DNA of 64,000 nt, taken from Ancylobacter moscoviensis (GTDB lineage: Bacteria; Pseudomonadota; Alphaproteobacteria; Rhizobiales; Xanthobacteraceae). The stretch spans positions 434,001-498,000 of the forward strand of contig NZ_VMBP01000002.1 of the NCBI RefSeq assembly GCF_007559435.1, given 5' to 3'. Of this stretch, positions 30,816 to 40,800 are shown in pieces. The notes beneath the pieces were generated by a model. It saw only the letters and a program-made list of their open reading frames with translations, did no database searches and was not told the DNA's origin. Position numbers and translations under genes: made by a program. Each line of letters starts with the position of its first letter. Positions within the stretch are counted from its first letter, which is position 1.

Positions 30816-30891
30816 GGGGAAACCGGCTCCGAGGAATGGAGAGCGGCGCCATCGGCGACGGCGCACGGTAAATGGGTGTGATGAGGAAGCG

Positions 30892-31422
30892 TCAGGCGCT
30901 GCGACGAGCGGCCTGCCGGAGGATATCGACGAGGGCGTCGATGTCGCGGGGGCCGTCGTAACGGACGCCGTCGACGAACAGGCAGGGCGTGCCGTTCACG
31001 CCGCCGCGCACGCCGCCGATGAAGTCGTGGCGGAGCTTGTCGTCATAACGGCCCTCGAACGCGGCAAGCAGAAGGGCGCGGCCGATGCCGAGGCGTTCGC
31101 CATAGACGAGGAGACTTTCGTCATCGAGCGCATCCTGGTTCTCGAACAGCATGTCGTGGGCGGCCCAGAACACGCCGGCCTGCGATGCCGCCTCGGCGAA
31201 CTGCGCGGCGCGCCGGGCATGGGGATGGGCATCGACGAGGGGGAAGTTTCGGAACACGAACCGCAACTGTCGCCCCATTGCCTGCTGCACGGCCTTCAAC
31301 ACCGGATAGGCCTCGCCGCAATAGGGGCATTCATAGTCGCCGTACTCCACGAGCGTGACGGCGGCGTCATCGGGGCCGAGGATGTGATCGTCGGCGCCGA
31401 CCGGGGGGATCGAGCGGGTCAT
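30892..31422 (-). CDS. DsbA-family thiol oxidoreductase, cytoplasmic
   Basis: A 176-residue thioredoxin-fold protein. The active site is [10 protein letters not shown] with a CPYC pair at about residues 32-35, and a cis-proline segment [10 protein letters not shown]. The [16 protein letters not shown] helical insert is typical of DsbA/thioredoxin_4 proteins. There is no signal peptide. Its ATG overlaps the peroxiredoxin stop by ATGA, so it may be the thiol partner that re-reduces that enzyme. Confidence 0.86.
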   Translation of the reverse strand: MTRSIPPVGADDHILGPDDAAVTLVEYGDYECPYCGEAYPVLKAVQQAMGRQLRFVFRNFPLVDAHPHARRAAQFAEAASQAGVFWAAHDMLFENQDALDDESLLVYGERLGIGRALLLAAFEGRYDDKLRHDFIGGVRGGVNGTPCLFVDGVRYDGPRDIDALVDILRQAARRSA

Positions 31423-31931
31423 GCCGCGGCTCCTGTGTTGTGGGCGCGCGCCGTCATGTCGTCGAGCGCATCGAGGATGCCATCGGCTCCGGGATTGAGG
31501 CCGAGCGGCGAGACATAGGACCAGCGGATCACGCCCTCAGAATCGATGACGAACAGCGCTCGCTCGGCGATGCCTTCCTGCGGGCGATAGACGCCGTAGC
31601 GGCGCGCCACCTCGCCCTTGGGCTCGAAATCCGCGAGCAGGGGGAAATGCAGCTTGCGCTCGCCCGCGAAGGCCGCGTGGCACCACACGCCGTCCGTCGA
31701 GATGCCGACGAGGCGGGCGCCGAAGCGGTGAAACTCCGGGAGCACCTCGTTGAATAGGGCGAGCTCGTCGCCGCAGACCGGGCTCCAGTCGGCGGGATAG
31801 AAGGCGAGGATAACCGGTGCGCCCCTCATCTCCGAGAGGGAGAGGTGCTGGTCCGGCGTCGCGGGAAGGCTGAAGTCCGGTGCGGCCTGACCAGGCTGCA
31901 GCGGAGTTCCGGGATGTGACTGATCGGCCAT
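31419..31931 (-). CDS. Peroxiredoxin (AhpC/TSA family)
   Basis: A 170-residue thiol peroxidase with APDFSLPATPDQHLSLSEM, YPADWSPVCGDELALF carrying the peroxidatic Cys in a PxxxSxxC form, and GVYRPQEGIAERALFVID. It reduces peroxides in the cytosol. ATG 31931 is chosen because AAAGGGGGG lies just upstream. It is the first gene of a two-gene operon with the DsbA-like protein, indicating an antioxidant module. Confidence 0.9.
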   Translation of the reverse strand: MADQSHPGTPLQPGQAAPDFSLPATPDQHLSLSEMRGAPVILAFYPADWSPVCGDELALFNEVLPEFHRFGARLVGISTDGVWCHAAFAGERKLHFPLLADFEPKGEVARRYGVYRPQEGIAERALFVIDSEGVIRWSYVSPLGLNPGADGILDALDDMTARAHNTGAAA

Positions 31932-32328
31932 GTCGGGCCCCCCTTTCATCGGCGCCACGGAGGCGTACCCGCCGGACGGAACCGGCCGTTGCGGCCGCCG
32001 TGCGAACGCCTCCATTCGCGGTGCATAGTGAACCTTTCATTGGAAGGGGAAATTGGCCCTTCGCGTGCCGACGTAATACTTGAGTTTATTCTTGATCCTC
32101 CGCGGATCGTCTGGGCTCCCATCCGGCGGCGGGATGGCGTGCGATTGCGATAAGTCGACGGCTGACAATCTCGTATGACACGATTCCGGGTCGCGGGACT
32201 GGCGTCCCGTCATCCGGCATGCCCGCTGCGATCTAGGCGATAAGTCGAGAATATATCCTTCGTGTCATGCTTTATCTAAATATTATGTTGGTAATACTGT
32301 ATATCATTTCCGGTATATGAGGTGTCTT
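31932..32328. other. 397-base divergent promoter region
   Basis: It separates the peroxiredoxin pair from the molybdenum-hydroxylase operon. No gene is seen. The last 70 bases, 32255-32325, are A+T-rich and should hold the promoter of the rightward operon. It contains the direct repeat listed separately. Confidence 0.6.
32147..32248. repeat. Direct repeat GCGATAAGTCGA, two copies 90 bases apart
   Basis: Identical 12-mers at 32147-32158 and 32237-32248, each preceded by a nearby TGCGAT, lie upstream of the molybdenum-hydroxylase operon. Paired sites with a spacing near whole helical turns may bind a regulator. Pattern only. Confidence 0.4.
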
Positions 32329-33672
32329 ATGCTATTGAAGCGAGTATTTTTATCAGGAATTATTCTGGTCGCCGCTGGCGGAGCCGCAGCACTGGCCTAT
32401 GCCTGGCGCGGCGCGATTCCTCCCATAGCGCCGCCGGCTGTGACTTCATTCCAGCCCGACGAGGTGCTCCGCGGCGCCGACCTCGCGTTGATCGGCGATT
32501 GCCGTACCTGCCACACCACCGCCGGCGGCCGCACCTTCGCGGGCGGGCTGGCGATGCCGACGCCCTTCGGGACGATCTATTCGACCAACATCACGCCCGA
32601 CCCTGAGACCGGAATCGGACGCTGGTCGCTGGCCGCCTTCACCCGTGCCATGCGGGAGGGGGTGGATCGCGAGGGGCGCCACCTCTACCCGGCCTTTCCC
32701 TACGACCATTTCAGCCTGACCGCCGACGCCGACCTGAAGGCGCTCTACGCCTTCCTGATGACGCGCGATCCGGTGGTTGCGGAAGCTCCCGCGAACGACC
32801 TGCCGTTTCCGATCAATCTTCGCCTCGTCCTGGCCGGCTGGAAGCTGCTGTTCTTTCATCCCGAGACCTACGTTCCCGACCCATCGCGCGACGCGCCGTG
32901 GAATCGTGGCCGCTACCTCGTGGAGGGCTTCGCCCATTGCGGCGCCTGTCACACGCCGCGCAACCTGATGGGCGCGGAGGTCAGTTCCCGGGCGTTTGCC
33001 GGCGGTGAGGCGGAAGGCTGGGCCGCGTTTCCGCTCGGCCCCCATTCGCCGAGCCGGATTCCGTGGACCGAGGCCGCCCTCGGCGATTATCTGCGGCAGG
33101 GCTGGCAGGCAGACCATGGCGTCGCCCTCGGCCCGATGCGGCCGGTGGTCGAGAATCTTGCCGAGGCGCCGGCCGAGGATGTCGCGGCGATGGCTCGCTA
33201 TCTGGCCTCGCTCGGCGCGCCGGCCGCGACGTTCCCGCCGCTTCCGGCCGCCGCGCCGGATATGTCGGGGGCCCGTCCGCAATCCGCTGGCTGGCAGGCC
33301 GCGATTGCCGCGCCCGGCACCGGCCAGCCGGAAGGGCTTCGCCTCTTCGCCGCGGCCTGCGCCTCCTGCCACGAGGCGGGTCGGCCCCTGCCTCTGGGGG
33401 GAACCGACCTCGCGCTGTCGACGAGCCTGTCGGCCGACACGCCGCAGAACCTGCTGAACGTCGTCCTGCAGGGCGTGCCCGCCAGCGACGGGCAGGCGGC
33501 ACCGATCATGCCGGGCTTCGTCTCCGCCATGAACGACGCGGCGCTGACGGCGCTCGTCGCCTATCTGCGCCAGACCGTCGCCGGCAAGCCGGGCTGGCCC
33601 GACCTACCGGCCGCCATAGCTGCGGCCCGCGATGCCGCCATTCCCTCGCCCCATGCGGGAGCCGCCCGATGA
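32329..33672 (+). CDS. Membrane-anchored tri-haem cytochrome c subunit of molybdenum hydroxylase
   Basis: A 447-residue protein with an N-terminal TM/signal anchor (VFLSGIILVAAGGAAALAYAW) and three haem-binding sites, CRTCH, CGACH and CASCH, each in its own cytochrome domain. The segments NITPDPETGIG and YPAFPYDHF are typical of cytochromes that take electrons from periplasmic dehydrogenases. ATG 32329 is preferred over 32317, because GAGGT at 32319-32323 is properly spaced only for the former. Its stop overlaps the 2Fe-2S gene by ATGA. It passes electrons from the Mo enzyme to the respiratory chain. Confidence 0.92.
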   Translation: MLLKRVFLSGIILVAAGGAAALAYAWRGAIPPIAPPAVTSFQPDEVLRGADLALIGDCRTCHTTAGGRTFAGGLAMPTPFGTIYSTNITPDPETGIGRWSLAAFTRAMREGVDREGRHLYPAFPYDHFSLTADADLKALYAFLMTRDPVVAEAPANDLPFPINLRLVLAGWKLLFFHPETYVPDPSRDAPWNRGRYLVEGFAHCGACHTPRNLMGAEVSSRAFAGGEAEGWAAFPLGPHSPSRIPWTEAALGDYLRQGWQADHGVALGPMRPVVENLAEAPAEDVAAMARYLASLGAPAATFPPLPAAAPDMSGARPQSAGWQAAIAAPGTGQPEGLRLFAAACASCHEAGRPLPLGGTDLALSTSLSADTPQNLLNVVLQGVPASDGQAAPIMPGFVSAMNDAALTALVAYLRQTVAGKPGWPDLPAAIAAARDAAIPSPHAGAAR

Positions 33673-34166
33673 TCACCTTCACCGTCAATGGCACGCAACG
33701 CTCCGTGACCTCCGACCCCGATACGCCGCTGCTCTATGTGCTGCGCGACGAACTGGCGCTGAACGGCGCCAAGTTCGGCTGTGGCCTCGGCCAGTGTGGC
33801 GCCTGCACGGTGCTGGTGGACGGGGAGGCGCTGTTCTCCTGCATCACGCCGGTGATGCTCCTGGAGGGGCGGAGCATCCGCACCGTCGAAGGGCTCGGCA
33901 CGGTCGACGAGCCGGGGCCGCTGCAGGCCGCCTTCATCGCGGAGCAGGCGGCGCAGTGTGGCTACTGCATCGCCGGCATGATGATGCGGGCGCAGGAGCT
34001 GCTGGAACGCATTCCAGATCCCGATGACGACGACATTCTCGCCGCTCTCGAGCCCCAGCTCTGCCGTTGTGGAACCCACATGCGCGTTATCCGCGCCGTC
34101 AAGCGCGCCGCCCAAGCTCTGGCGCAGGCACAAGCCCTGGCGCAGGCATCGGAGGGAGCCCGATGA
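33669..34166 (+). CDS. 2Fe-2S subunit of xanthine-dehydrogenase-family molybdenum hydroxylase
   Basis: A 165-residue protein with the plant-ferredoxin-like cluster motif CGLGQCGACTVLVDG and a C-terminal helical domain carrying the second cluster (QCGYCIAGM, LCRCGTHMR). It matches small subunits of isoquinoline 1-oxidoreductase and nicotinate dehydrogenase. The C-terminus carries an AQALAQAQALAQAS tail, a short low-complexity repeat. Overlaps both neighbours by ATGA. Confidence 0.93.
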   Translation: MITFTVNGTQRSVTSDPDTPLLYVLRDELALNGAKFGCGLGQCGACTVLVDGEALFSCITPVMLLEGRSIRTVEGLGTVDEPGPLQAAFIAEQAAQCGYCIAGMMMRAQELLERIPDPDDDDILAALEPQLCRCGTHMRVIRAVKRAAQALAQAQALAQASEGAR

Positions 34167-36418
34167 CGCACGCGATCTCCCGCCGCGACGTGCTGCGCGG
34201 CACCGGCGCGCTGGTACTGGCCTTCAGCCTGTCGCGCCATGCCTTCGCGCTGACCGAGACCGGGGCGAGCGAGACACCGCTGCGGGGGCTGCCCGGCAGC
34301 CTCGATTCCACGCCGCTGCTCGACGCCTGGATCCGCATCGAGCCGAATGGAAACGCGACGGTGTTCACAGGCAAGGCCGAACTCGGCCAGGGCATTCGGA
34401 CCGCGTTGATGCAGGTGGCGGCGGAGGAGCTCAAGCTGCCCATCGCGCGCCTTACCCTGATCACGGCCGATACGGGGCGCACCCCGAACGAGGGCTACAC
34501 GGCGGCCAGCCATTCGGTGCAGGATTCGGGTACCGCTCTCCGCAACGCAGCGGCGCAGGTCCGTGAAATCCTCATCGGCGAGGCGGCCCGGCGTGTCGGC
34601 GCTAGCGCCAGCGAGCTCTCGGCGCGCGATGGCGTCGTGATCGGGCCCGGCGGGTTCCACTTCGGCTATGGCGATCTGGTCTCCGAGCAGCTGCTGCATG
34701 TCGATGCCCAGCCGACCTCGATCCTCACCGATCCCAGGGATTTCACGGTGATGGACCGTCCGGTGCCGCGGGTCGACATCCCCGCCAAGGTCACCGGCGG
34801 GGCGGCCTATGTGCAGGACATGCGGCTGCCGGGCATGGTGCATGGGCGCATCGTGCGTCCGCCGAGCTACGGCGCCCGGCTCGCCGCCCTCGACGCCGGG
34901 CCGGTCGAGACGATGCCCGGCGTGCTCAAGGTCGTGCGCGACGGCGCGTTCCTCGGCGTGATCGCCGAGAAGGAATGGACGGCGATCCAGGCGATGCGCC
35001 GCCTCGCGGCGCTTGCCAGGTGGGACGAAACCGCCGAACTGCCCGACGAGGCCCGCCTGCCCGATGCGCTGATGGCGCTGCCCTCCAGGGACACGACGAT
35101 CCTCGACGTCGGCCAGCCGGTGGCGCCGTCCTACGCCGTCGACGGGTTGTTCAGCCGTCCCTATCTCGCCCATGGCTCGATCGGTCCGTCCTGCGCCATC
35201 GCGCGCATGGAGGGCGACGCGCTGACCGTCTGGACCCATACGCAGGGTGTCTATCCCCTGCGCAACGCGCTGGCGACGCTGCTCGCCATGCCGCAGGACA
35301 AGGTTCGCTGCATCCATGCGGAGGGAGCCGGCTGCTACGGCCAGAACGGTGCGGACGATGTCGGCGCGGACGCGGCGCTCCTCGCGCGGGCGGTGCCGGG
35401 CCGGCCGGTACGCGTGCAGTGGATGCGCGAGCAGGAACACGCCTGGGAGCCCTTCGGGCCGGGGATGGTCGCGCATCTGCGCGCGGCGTTGGGGCCGGAC
35501 GGTTCGATAGCGGCCTGGCAGCATGATGTCTGGAGCCAGTCGCACATGATGCGTCCGGGCCCGCCCGGCACGCTGCTGGCCGCGCGCGATATCGCCGATC
35601 CGTTTCCTCCCGCGCCGCCGGTCGACCTGCCGATGCCGGAAGGTGGCGGCGATCGCAATGCGGTGCCGCTCTATGTGCTGCCCAACGCCCGTGCCGTGAA
35701 CCACTTCCTGCCGGAGATGCCGCTGCGCGGCTCGTCCATGCGATCGCTGGGGGGCTATCTCAATATCTTCGCCATCGAGAGCACGATGGACGATCTCGCC
35801 GGGCTTTCCGGACAGGACCCGGTCGATTTCCGCCTGCACCATCTCGCGGATGAGCGCGCGAGGACCGTCGTCACCGAGGCCGCCGAGCGCTTCGGCTGGA
35901 AGAGCCGCCCGAAGGCTCCTGCCGGCAGTGGTTACGGTTTCGCCTTCGCCCGCTACAAGAATCTCGAGGCCTACTGCGCCATTGCCCTCGAAATCGCCAT
36001 CGATCAGGACACCGGCCGCACCGTGATCCAGCGGGCGGTCGCCGCCGTCGATACGGGGCAGGTCGTCAATCCGGACGGGGTGCGCAACCAGATCGAGGGA
36101 GGCATCGTGCAGGCGACGAGCTGGACGCTGTTCGAGAGCGTGCGGTTCGACCGTCGCCGCATCACCTCGATCGACTGGGCGTCCTATCCGATCCTGCGCT
36201 TCGCCCATGTGCCGCGCCACATCGAGGTGCATATCGTCGGCCGACCGGGGCTGCCCTTCCTCGGAGCGGGCGAAGCGGCACAGGGACCGACGGGGGCGGC
36301 GATCGCCAATGCCGTTCGTGACGTCACGGGACGGCGCCTGCGGACGCTTCCGCTCGACGCCGCCACGGTTCGTGCTGCGATGACAGCTTCTTCCCTGCCG
36401 ACGCACTCCCCGTCCTGA
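34163..36418 (+). CDS. Molybdopterin-binding subunit of periplasmic molybdenum hydroxylase
   Basis: A 751-residue protein of the isoquinoline 1-oxidoreductase/nicotinate dehydrogenase beta type. It starts with a Tat signal, SRRDVLRGTGALVLAFS, ending SRHAFA. The Moco-domain features include GKAELGQGIRTALMQ, the GEGAGCYGQNGADDVG-like EGAGCYGQNGADDVGAD, LRGSSMRSLGG, and the C-terminal LGAGEAAQGPTGAAIANA with the catalytic Glu. It hydroxylates a substrate using water as oxygen source and passes electrons through the 2Fe-2S subunit to the cytochrome. The signal indicates export as a folded complex. Confidence 0.92.
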   Translation: MTHAISRRDVLRGTGALVLAFSLSRHAFALTETGASETPLRGLPGSLDSTPLLDAWIRIEPNGNATVFTGKAELGQGIRTALMQVAAEELKLPIARLTLITADTGRTPNEGYTAASHSVQDSGTALRNAAAQVREILIGEAARRVGASASELSARDGVVIGPGGFHFGYGDLVSEQLLHVDAQPTSILTDPRDFTVMDRPVPRVDIPAKVTGGAAYVQDMRLPGMVHGRIVRPPSYGARLAALDAGPVETMPGVLKVVRDGAFLGVIAEKEWTAIQAMRRLAALARWDETAELPDEARLPDALMALPSRDTTILDVGQPVAPSYAVDGLFSRPYLAHGSIGPSCAIARMEGDALTVWTHTQGVYPLRNALATLLAMPQDKVRCIHAEGAGCYGQNGADDVGADAALLARAVPGRPVRVQWMREQEHAWEPFGPGMVAHLRAALGPDGSIAAWQHDVWSQSHMMRPGPPGTLLAARDIADPFPPAPPVDLPMPEGGGDRNAVPLYVLPNARAVNHFLPEMPLRGSSMRSLGGYLNIFAIESTMDDLAGLSGQDPVDFRLHHLADERARTVVTEAAERFGWKSRPKAPAGSGYGFAFARYKNLEAYCAIALEIAIDQDTGRTVIQRAVAAVDTGQVVNPDGVRNQIEGGIVQATSWTLFESVRFDRRRITSIDWASYPILRFAHVPRHIEVHIVGRPGLPFLGAGEAAQGPTGAAIANAVRDVTGRRLRTLPLDAATVRAAMTASSLPTHSPS

Positions 36419-36455
36419 CCGTCATCGTCCGGCTCTCTCGCGGATAGGTAATCAC

Positions 36456-37571
36456 ATGTCTCCTCGTATCCTCATCGTCGGCGGCTCGATCGGCGGCCTG
36501 TTCGCCGCCGTGCTGCTGGAGCGCGCCGGCTTCGACGTGACCGTCACCGAACGCTCGGTGCACGGGCTGGAAGGGCGCGGCGCCGGACTTGTCGCCCAGC
36601 GCGAGGTGTTCGCGATGCTGCGCGAAGTCGGCATCGAGCATGTCGCGCGCGTCGGCGTGACGGCACAGGAGCGGATCTATCTCGATCGCGAGGGCGGCAT
36701 CATCCATCGGCAGCACATGCCGCAGACGCAGTTGTCATGGGATGTGCTGTTCCGAACCTTCCGCGACCTCGTTCCCGACGATCGCTACCGGAAAGGGCTG
36801 CGGGCGGTGAACGTCGCGCGGGAGTCCGACGGGGTACGTGTGCGCTTCGCGGACGGCAGCGAGGAACGCGCCGATCTGGTGATCGGTGCCGACGGCGTCG
36901 GCTCGACGATCCGGGGGGCGGTCGTGGGACCGGATTCGGTCCCAGAATATGTGGGCTATGCCACATGGCGCGGCCTCGTCCCGGAGGCGCAGGTGCCGCC
37001 AGAGGCGGCGCGGCAGCTCTTCGAGCGCTTTGCCTTCTACGAAATGCCCGGTTCGCACATTCTTGGCTATCTCGTGCCGGGACCGGACGGGTCCACCGCC
37101 GTCGGCCAGCGGCGCTATAACTGGGTGTGGTACCGCCGCTACGCGCCGGATGCTCTCGACGCGGTGCTCACGGATGTGGATGGCGGGCGGCGGCCCTTTT
37201 CGCTGGCTCCTGGCCGGGTGCGCCCCGAGACGGCGGACGTGATGCGGGCGGACGCCGCCCGGTTGCTGCCGCCGGCCTTCGCGGCCGTCGTGAAAGCCGA
37301 ACCGAAGCCCTTCATCCACGCGATCTTCGACTACGCGCCCGTTCACATTGTAGCGGACCGCATCGCCCTGCTGGGCGACGCGGCCTTCGTGGCGCGACCG
37401 CACACGGCGATGGGTGTCGCCAAGGCCGCCGGGGATGCCTTTGCGCTGCGGGATGCCCTGCGCGACGTCTCCGGTCTCGATGCGGCGCTGGCTACCTATG
37501 AGGCCGAAAGGTTGCCGGCGGGACGCGCCATCGTCACCTACGGCCAGCAACTCGGGCGCTCGCTTGGCTGA
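36456..37571 (+). CDS. FAD-dependent aromatic monooxygenase, dihydroxypyridine-hydroxylase-like
   Basis: A 371-residue flavoprotein with the FAD dinucleotide motif IVGGSIGGLFAAVLLERAG, the GADGVGS motif linking FAD and NAD(P)H, and LLGDAAFVARPHTAMGVAKA, the FAD ribityl-binding segment. The ARPHTAMGVAKA form is characteristic of 2,6-dihydroxypyridine 3-hydroxylase-like enzymes. It lies 37 bases downstream of the Mo hydroxylase in the same direction, suggesting consecutive ring hydroxylations of an N-heteroaromatic substrate. No ring-cleavage genes follow. Confidence 0.82.
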   Translation: MSPRILIVGGSIGGLFAAVLLERAGFDVTVTERSVHGLEGRGAGLVAQREVFAMLREVGIEHVARVGVTAQERIYLDREGGIIHRQHMPQTQLSWDVLFRTFRDLVPDDRYRKGLRAVNVARESDGVRVRFADGSEERADLVIGADGVGSTIRGAVVGPDSVPEYVGYATWRGLVPEAQVPPEAARQLFERFAFYEMPGSHILGYLVPGPDGSTAVGQRRYNWVWYRRYAPDALDAVLTDVDGGRRPFSLAPGRVRPETADVMRADAARLLPPAFAAVVKAEPKPFIHAIFDYAPVHIVADRIALLGDAAFVARPHTAMGVAKAAGDAFALRDALRDVSGLDAALATYEAERLPAGRAIVTYGQQLGRSLG

Positions 37572-37760
37572 CGCCGTGTCTGTCCTTTGAAGCCGTCGCC
37601 AGCGCTTCCGTCAGTGCCTCGAACGATGGACTGCCGGAGCAAAGACGGATGCCGCTGGCCGGAACTCTAATCTTACGACGCGGAACCTGCTTCTGCCCGT
37701 TCGCAGTGTCATTGGCTGCGCGGAGTTCTTGACCTCCGCTGGAGCCGAGCCCGAACGCGA

Positions 37761-37797
37761 ACGGGCCGCCCGGTGTTTTGCCGGGCGGCCCGTTTTC
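37761..37797 (+). terminator. Hairpin terminator between monooxygenase and giant autotransporter genes
   Basis: A perfect 13-bp inverted repeat, ACGGGCCGCCCGG (37761-37773) with a TGTTTTG loop and its complement (37781-37793), followed by TTTCATT on the plus strand. The genes on both sides converge on it. The T-run is short on the plus side and absent on the minus side. Confidence 0.75.
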
Positions 37798-37816
37798 ATT
37801 GGGGGAGGCGGACGGC

Positions 37817-40800
37817 CTACCAGGAGAAGCGCAGGCCGATATTGCCGCCATAGACGTTGTTGTCGCCGGCGTTCTCAAGGCTGGTCGCGTAGCGCGCCTC
37901 GCCATAGAGGTCGAGACGCTCGGTCAGCGCCACCGTGCCGCCGAGGCCGATCTCGCCCCAGAAGTCGTCGCCGCCGCTCACGAAGGTCGTGCCCGCCACA
38001 TCGACCGGCGAGGTGCCGTCCAGGAACTCGTAATAGAGGTTCCCGATGCCGTAGACCGAGGCATGGCGCTTCTGCCCGTTGGCCGCCGTCCAGCTGGTCT
38101 GGCGCTCCACAGCGAGGCCGAGGCGGCCCCGCAGGCTGTCCGCGTCGCCGGGCGACACCCGGGCATCGAAGCGGTCATAGAAGCTGTCGACGCTCACATT
38201 CGAGTAGACCAGCTGGGCCTGCGGGATCAGGTACCAGGACGGGCTGACCTCGTAGCGCCGGCCCGCCTCCACCGAGAAGGCGTAGCCGAGGCCGTCGAGA
38301 TTCTTGGCGAGGGTACCCGCCAGATCGGACTTCAGGTCGCTCTCGTACCACGTCACCGAGGCCTGGCCGTCGACGTAGAAGCCGTTATTGCCGTACCAGG
38401 TCAGGGTCCCGCCGACGCCGTAGCCGGTGGTGTCGATCTTGCCGGTGCCGTAGATCGAGGACACGTCGGTGTCGAGCGTGCCGTAGAAGCCGTTGACGCC
38501 GGCGATGAGCGAGCCGCTCTCGAACTCCCTCAACATGCCGTCGACGCCGGCCTGCAGCTTCCACAGGTCCTGGTCATAGTCGGTGCCGCTGGTCGAGCGG
38601 GTCGGGTCGAAGCTGGCATGGGCCGCCTCGATCCGCCCCCAGACGCCGTTCTGGCCGGTGATGACGCTGCCGTCCTGGTAGTAGCCGGACTGCTCAGGGG
38701 TGGGGGTGCACTGGAAGTTCTTCTTCGGGTCCTTGCAGAACACGGTCTGCGCGGGCTGCGGCTGGTTCCAGTAGCGGTTGCCCACCCGCTGCTGCAGCGT
38801 CGGCAGGCCGTTGAAGGCCAGCAGAGACCGCGCATACACCTCGTAAAGCGGAACGCCAGGCTGGTAGAGCGGGGTGCTCGGGAGCGGCGGTGTCGGGGTC
38901 GGATCGGTGGGATCGACCGGCACCGGGTTGATCAGCGTCGAACGCAGATACCAGTCGCCATCGGTCGGCGTGGTGATGCCGTCCTGGTAGAGCCGGTACG
39001 CATAGGCGCCGCCCACCACGGCCGGAGAGCCCTGGAACAGATAGTCGCCCTGCAGAGTGAATACGGCGTTCGAGTTGGCGTCGTCATCGACCTGCACAAC
39101 CTTGATGCCGTTATAGGTCAAGGCGCCGGGGCTGCCGGGGTTCACCACCACCTTGATCGAGGTGGTGCCTTCCGAGCCGCCATTGATGATCAGGCGATCG
39201 GTCGGCGAGGTGTCGCCGGCGAGATGGGTGTTGATCCACAACTCGCTGCCGGGGGCGCCGACATAGGTGCCGGAGATGGTCGCCCTGTCAGCCAGCGAAT
39301 AGGCGCCATTGGTCAGGTCGAGAATGCCGGAGTTCGTATAGATCGATCCCGGCAGGCCCATCCGCGCGTTCACGTTGTTGCCGGCGCGGATCACGCTGGT
39401 GTCGTCGACATTGAGCGTGTTGCCGTAGAGCAGGTCGCCGGTCAGCGTGAAGTCGGTGCCGTCGACGAGATTGATGGTCTCCCAGCCCTGGCCGAGATTG
39501 ATGCCCTTGGCGCGGTTCTGGAAGGCGTCGTCGGTGGCGAAGGAGCCGCCATAGTACTGGATGTCGGAGAAGGTCAGCGTATCGCCGACGCCCGTGCCGC
39601 CATCGAGGTGGTAGACGGTGGAGAGGTTGCGGCCGACGATAGCGAGTTGTTCGTTGTCGCCGTCGCCCATCTCGATGCTGCCGACCAGCGTGCCGGCGTT
39701 CCACAGCACCGTGTCGGTGCCGGCGCCCGCCTGGATGATGCCGGTGACGGCGCTGGTGGAGCCGCTGCCTTCGCCCAGCACGATGCTGTCCGCGCCGCCG
39801 CTGCCGAGAACGGCCACCGCGTCGTAGGCCCGGGCCTGAATGGTCCCGAGATTGGTGAAGGCGGTCCCCGCCGACGGCGACAGATCGACGACCGGCGCGC
39901 CGCTCAGCGAGGTGAGAGCGGCGAGGTTGAAGGCCTCGGTGGCGACGCGTTCGATGACGAGCGCGGAGCCGCCCGCCGCTCCAACGTTCACCGTGCCATC
40001 GACGATCGCCGTCTCGGCGTTCTCGATGTAGATGCCGGTACCACCGGAGCCGCTGGTGGTGTTGACGGCGATGTCGCTGTCGATGTTCGCCTGGCCGGCA
40101 TTGGTGATGTAGACGGCGGTGTTACGGGTGCCGAGATCCTCCAGCGGTGTGGTGATCAGGACATCGCCGGTCGTGTTGGCGTTCACGCCGATGCCGCGGC
40201 GGCTCGTGGCCGCGAGATTGATGGCGTACTTGTCGGTCAGCACGAAGTCGTTGGTGGTCGGCTGCCCGTTCGCGAGCTGGAACAGGAAGCCCGTTCCGTC
40301 GTTGCCGTTCACGTTGATCGTCGCGGTGGACGCGGCGGTGAAGTTGACGCCAGTGCGGACGCCGGCGCCGTTGCCGTCGACATTGATCGTCGTGTTGCGC
40401 AGCTCGACATTGGCGAGCTCGGCCTCGTTCTCGACGCCGTTGCCCGAGCCCTGCGTGGTGATGACGCTGTTGCCGAGGATCAGGCCGGAGGCGGCCTGGC
40501 CAATGAGCACGCCATCCGCCGCGCCGCGGACCGTGACGGTGCCGGACAAGCCCGAACCGTCGAGGGCCGCGCCGTTGCGGACGTGGATGCCGGCGATGCC
40601 GTCCTCGACCACGATGGCTGCGACGTTGGTGACCTTCGAGATGGACTGGGTGCCGTCGGTGTTCTCGACGAGAATGCCGGTGCCGTTCTGGACGGTGATG
40701 TCGCCGCCGGCCCGGTTGTCGAAGACGCCGTTGTCCTGGACGATCACGCCTTCGCCGGTGGTCACGCCGATGGTGGCGGCGTTGATCGCCTGTCCGGTCT

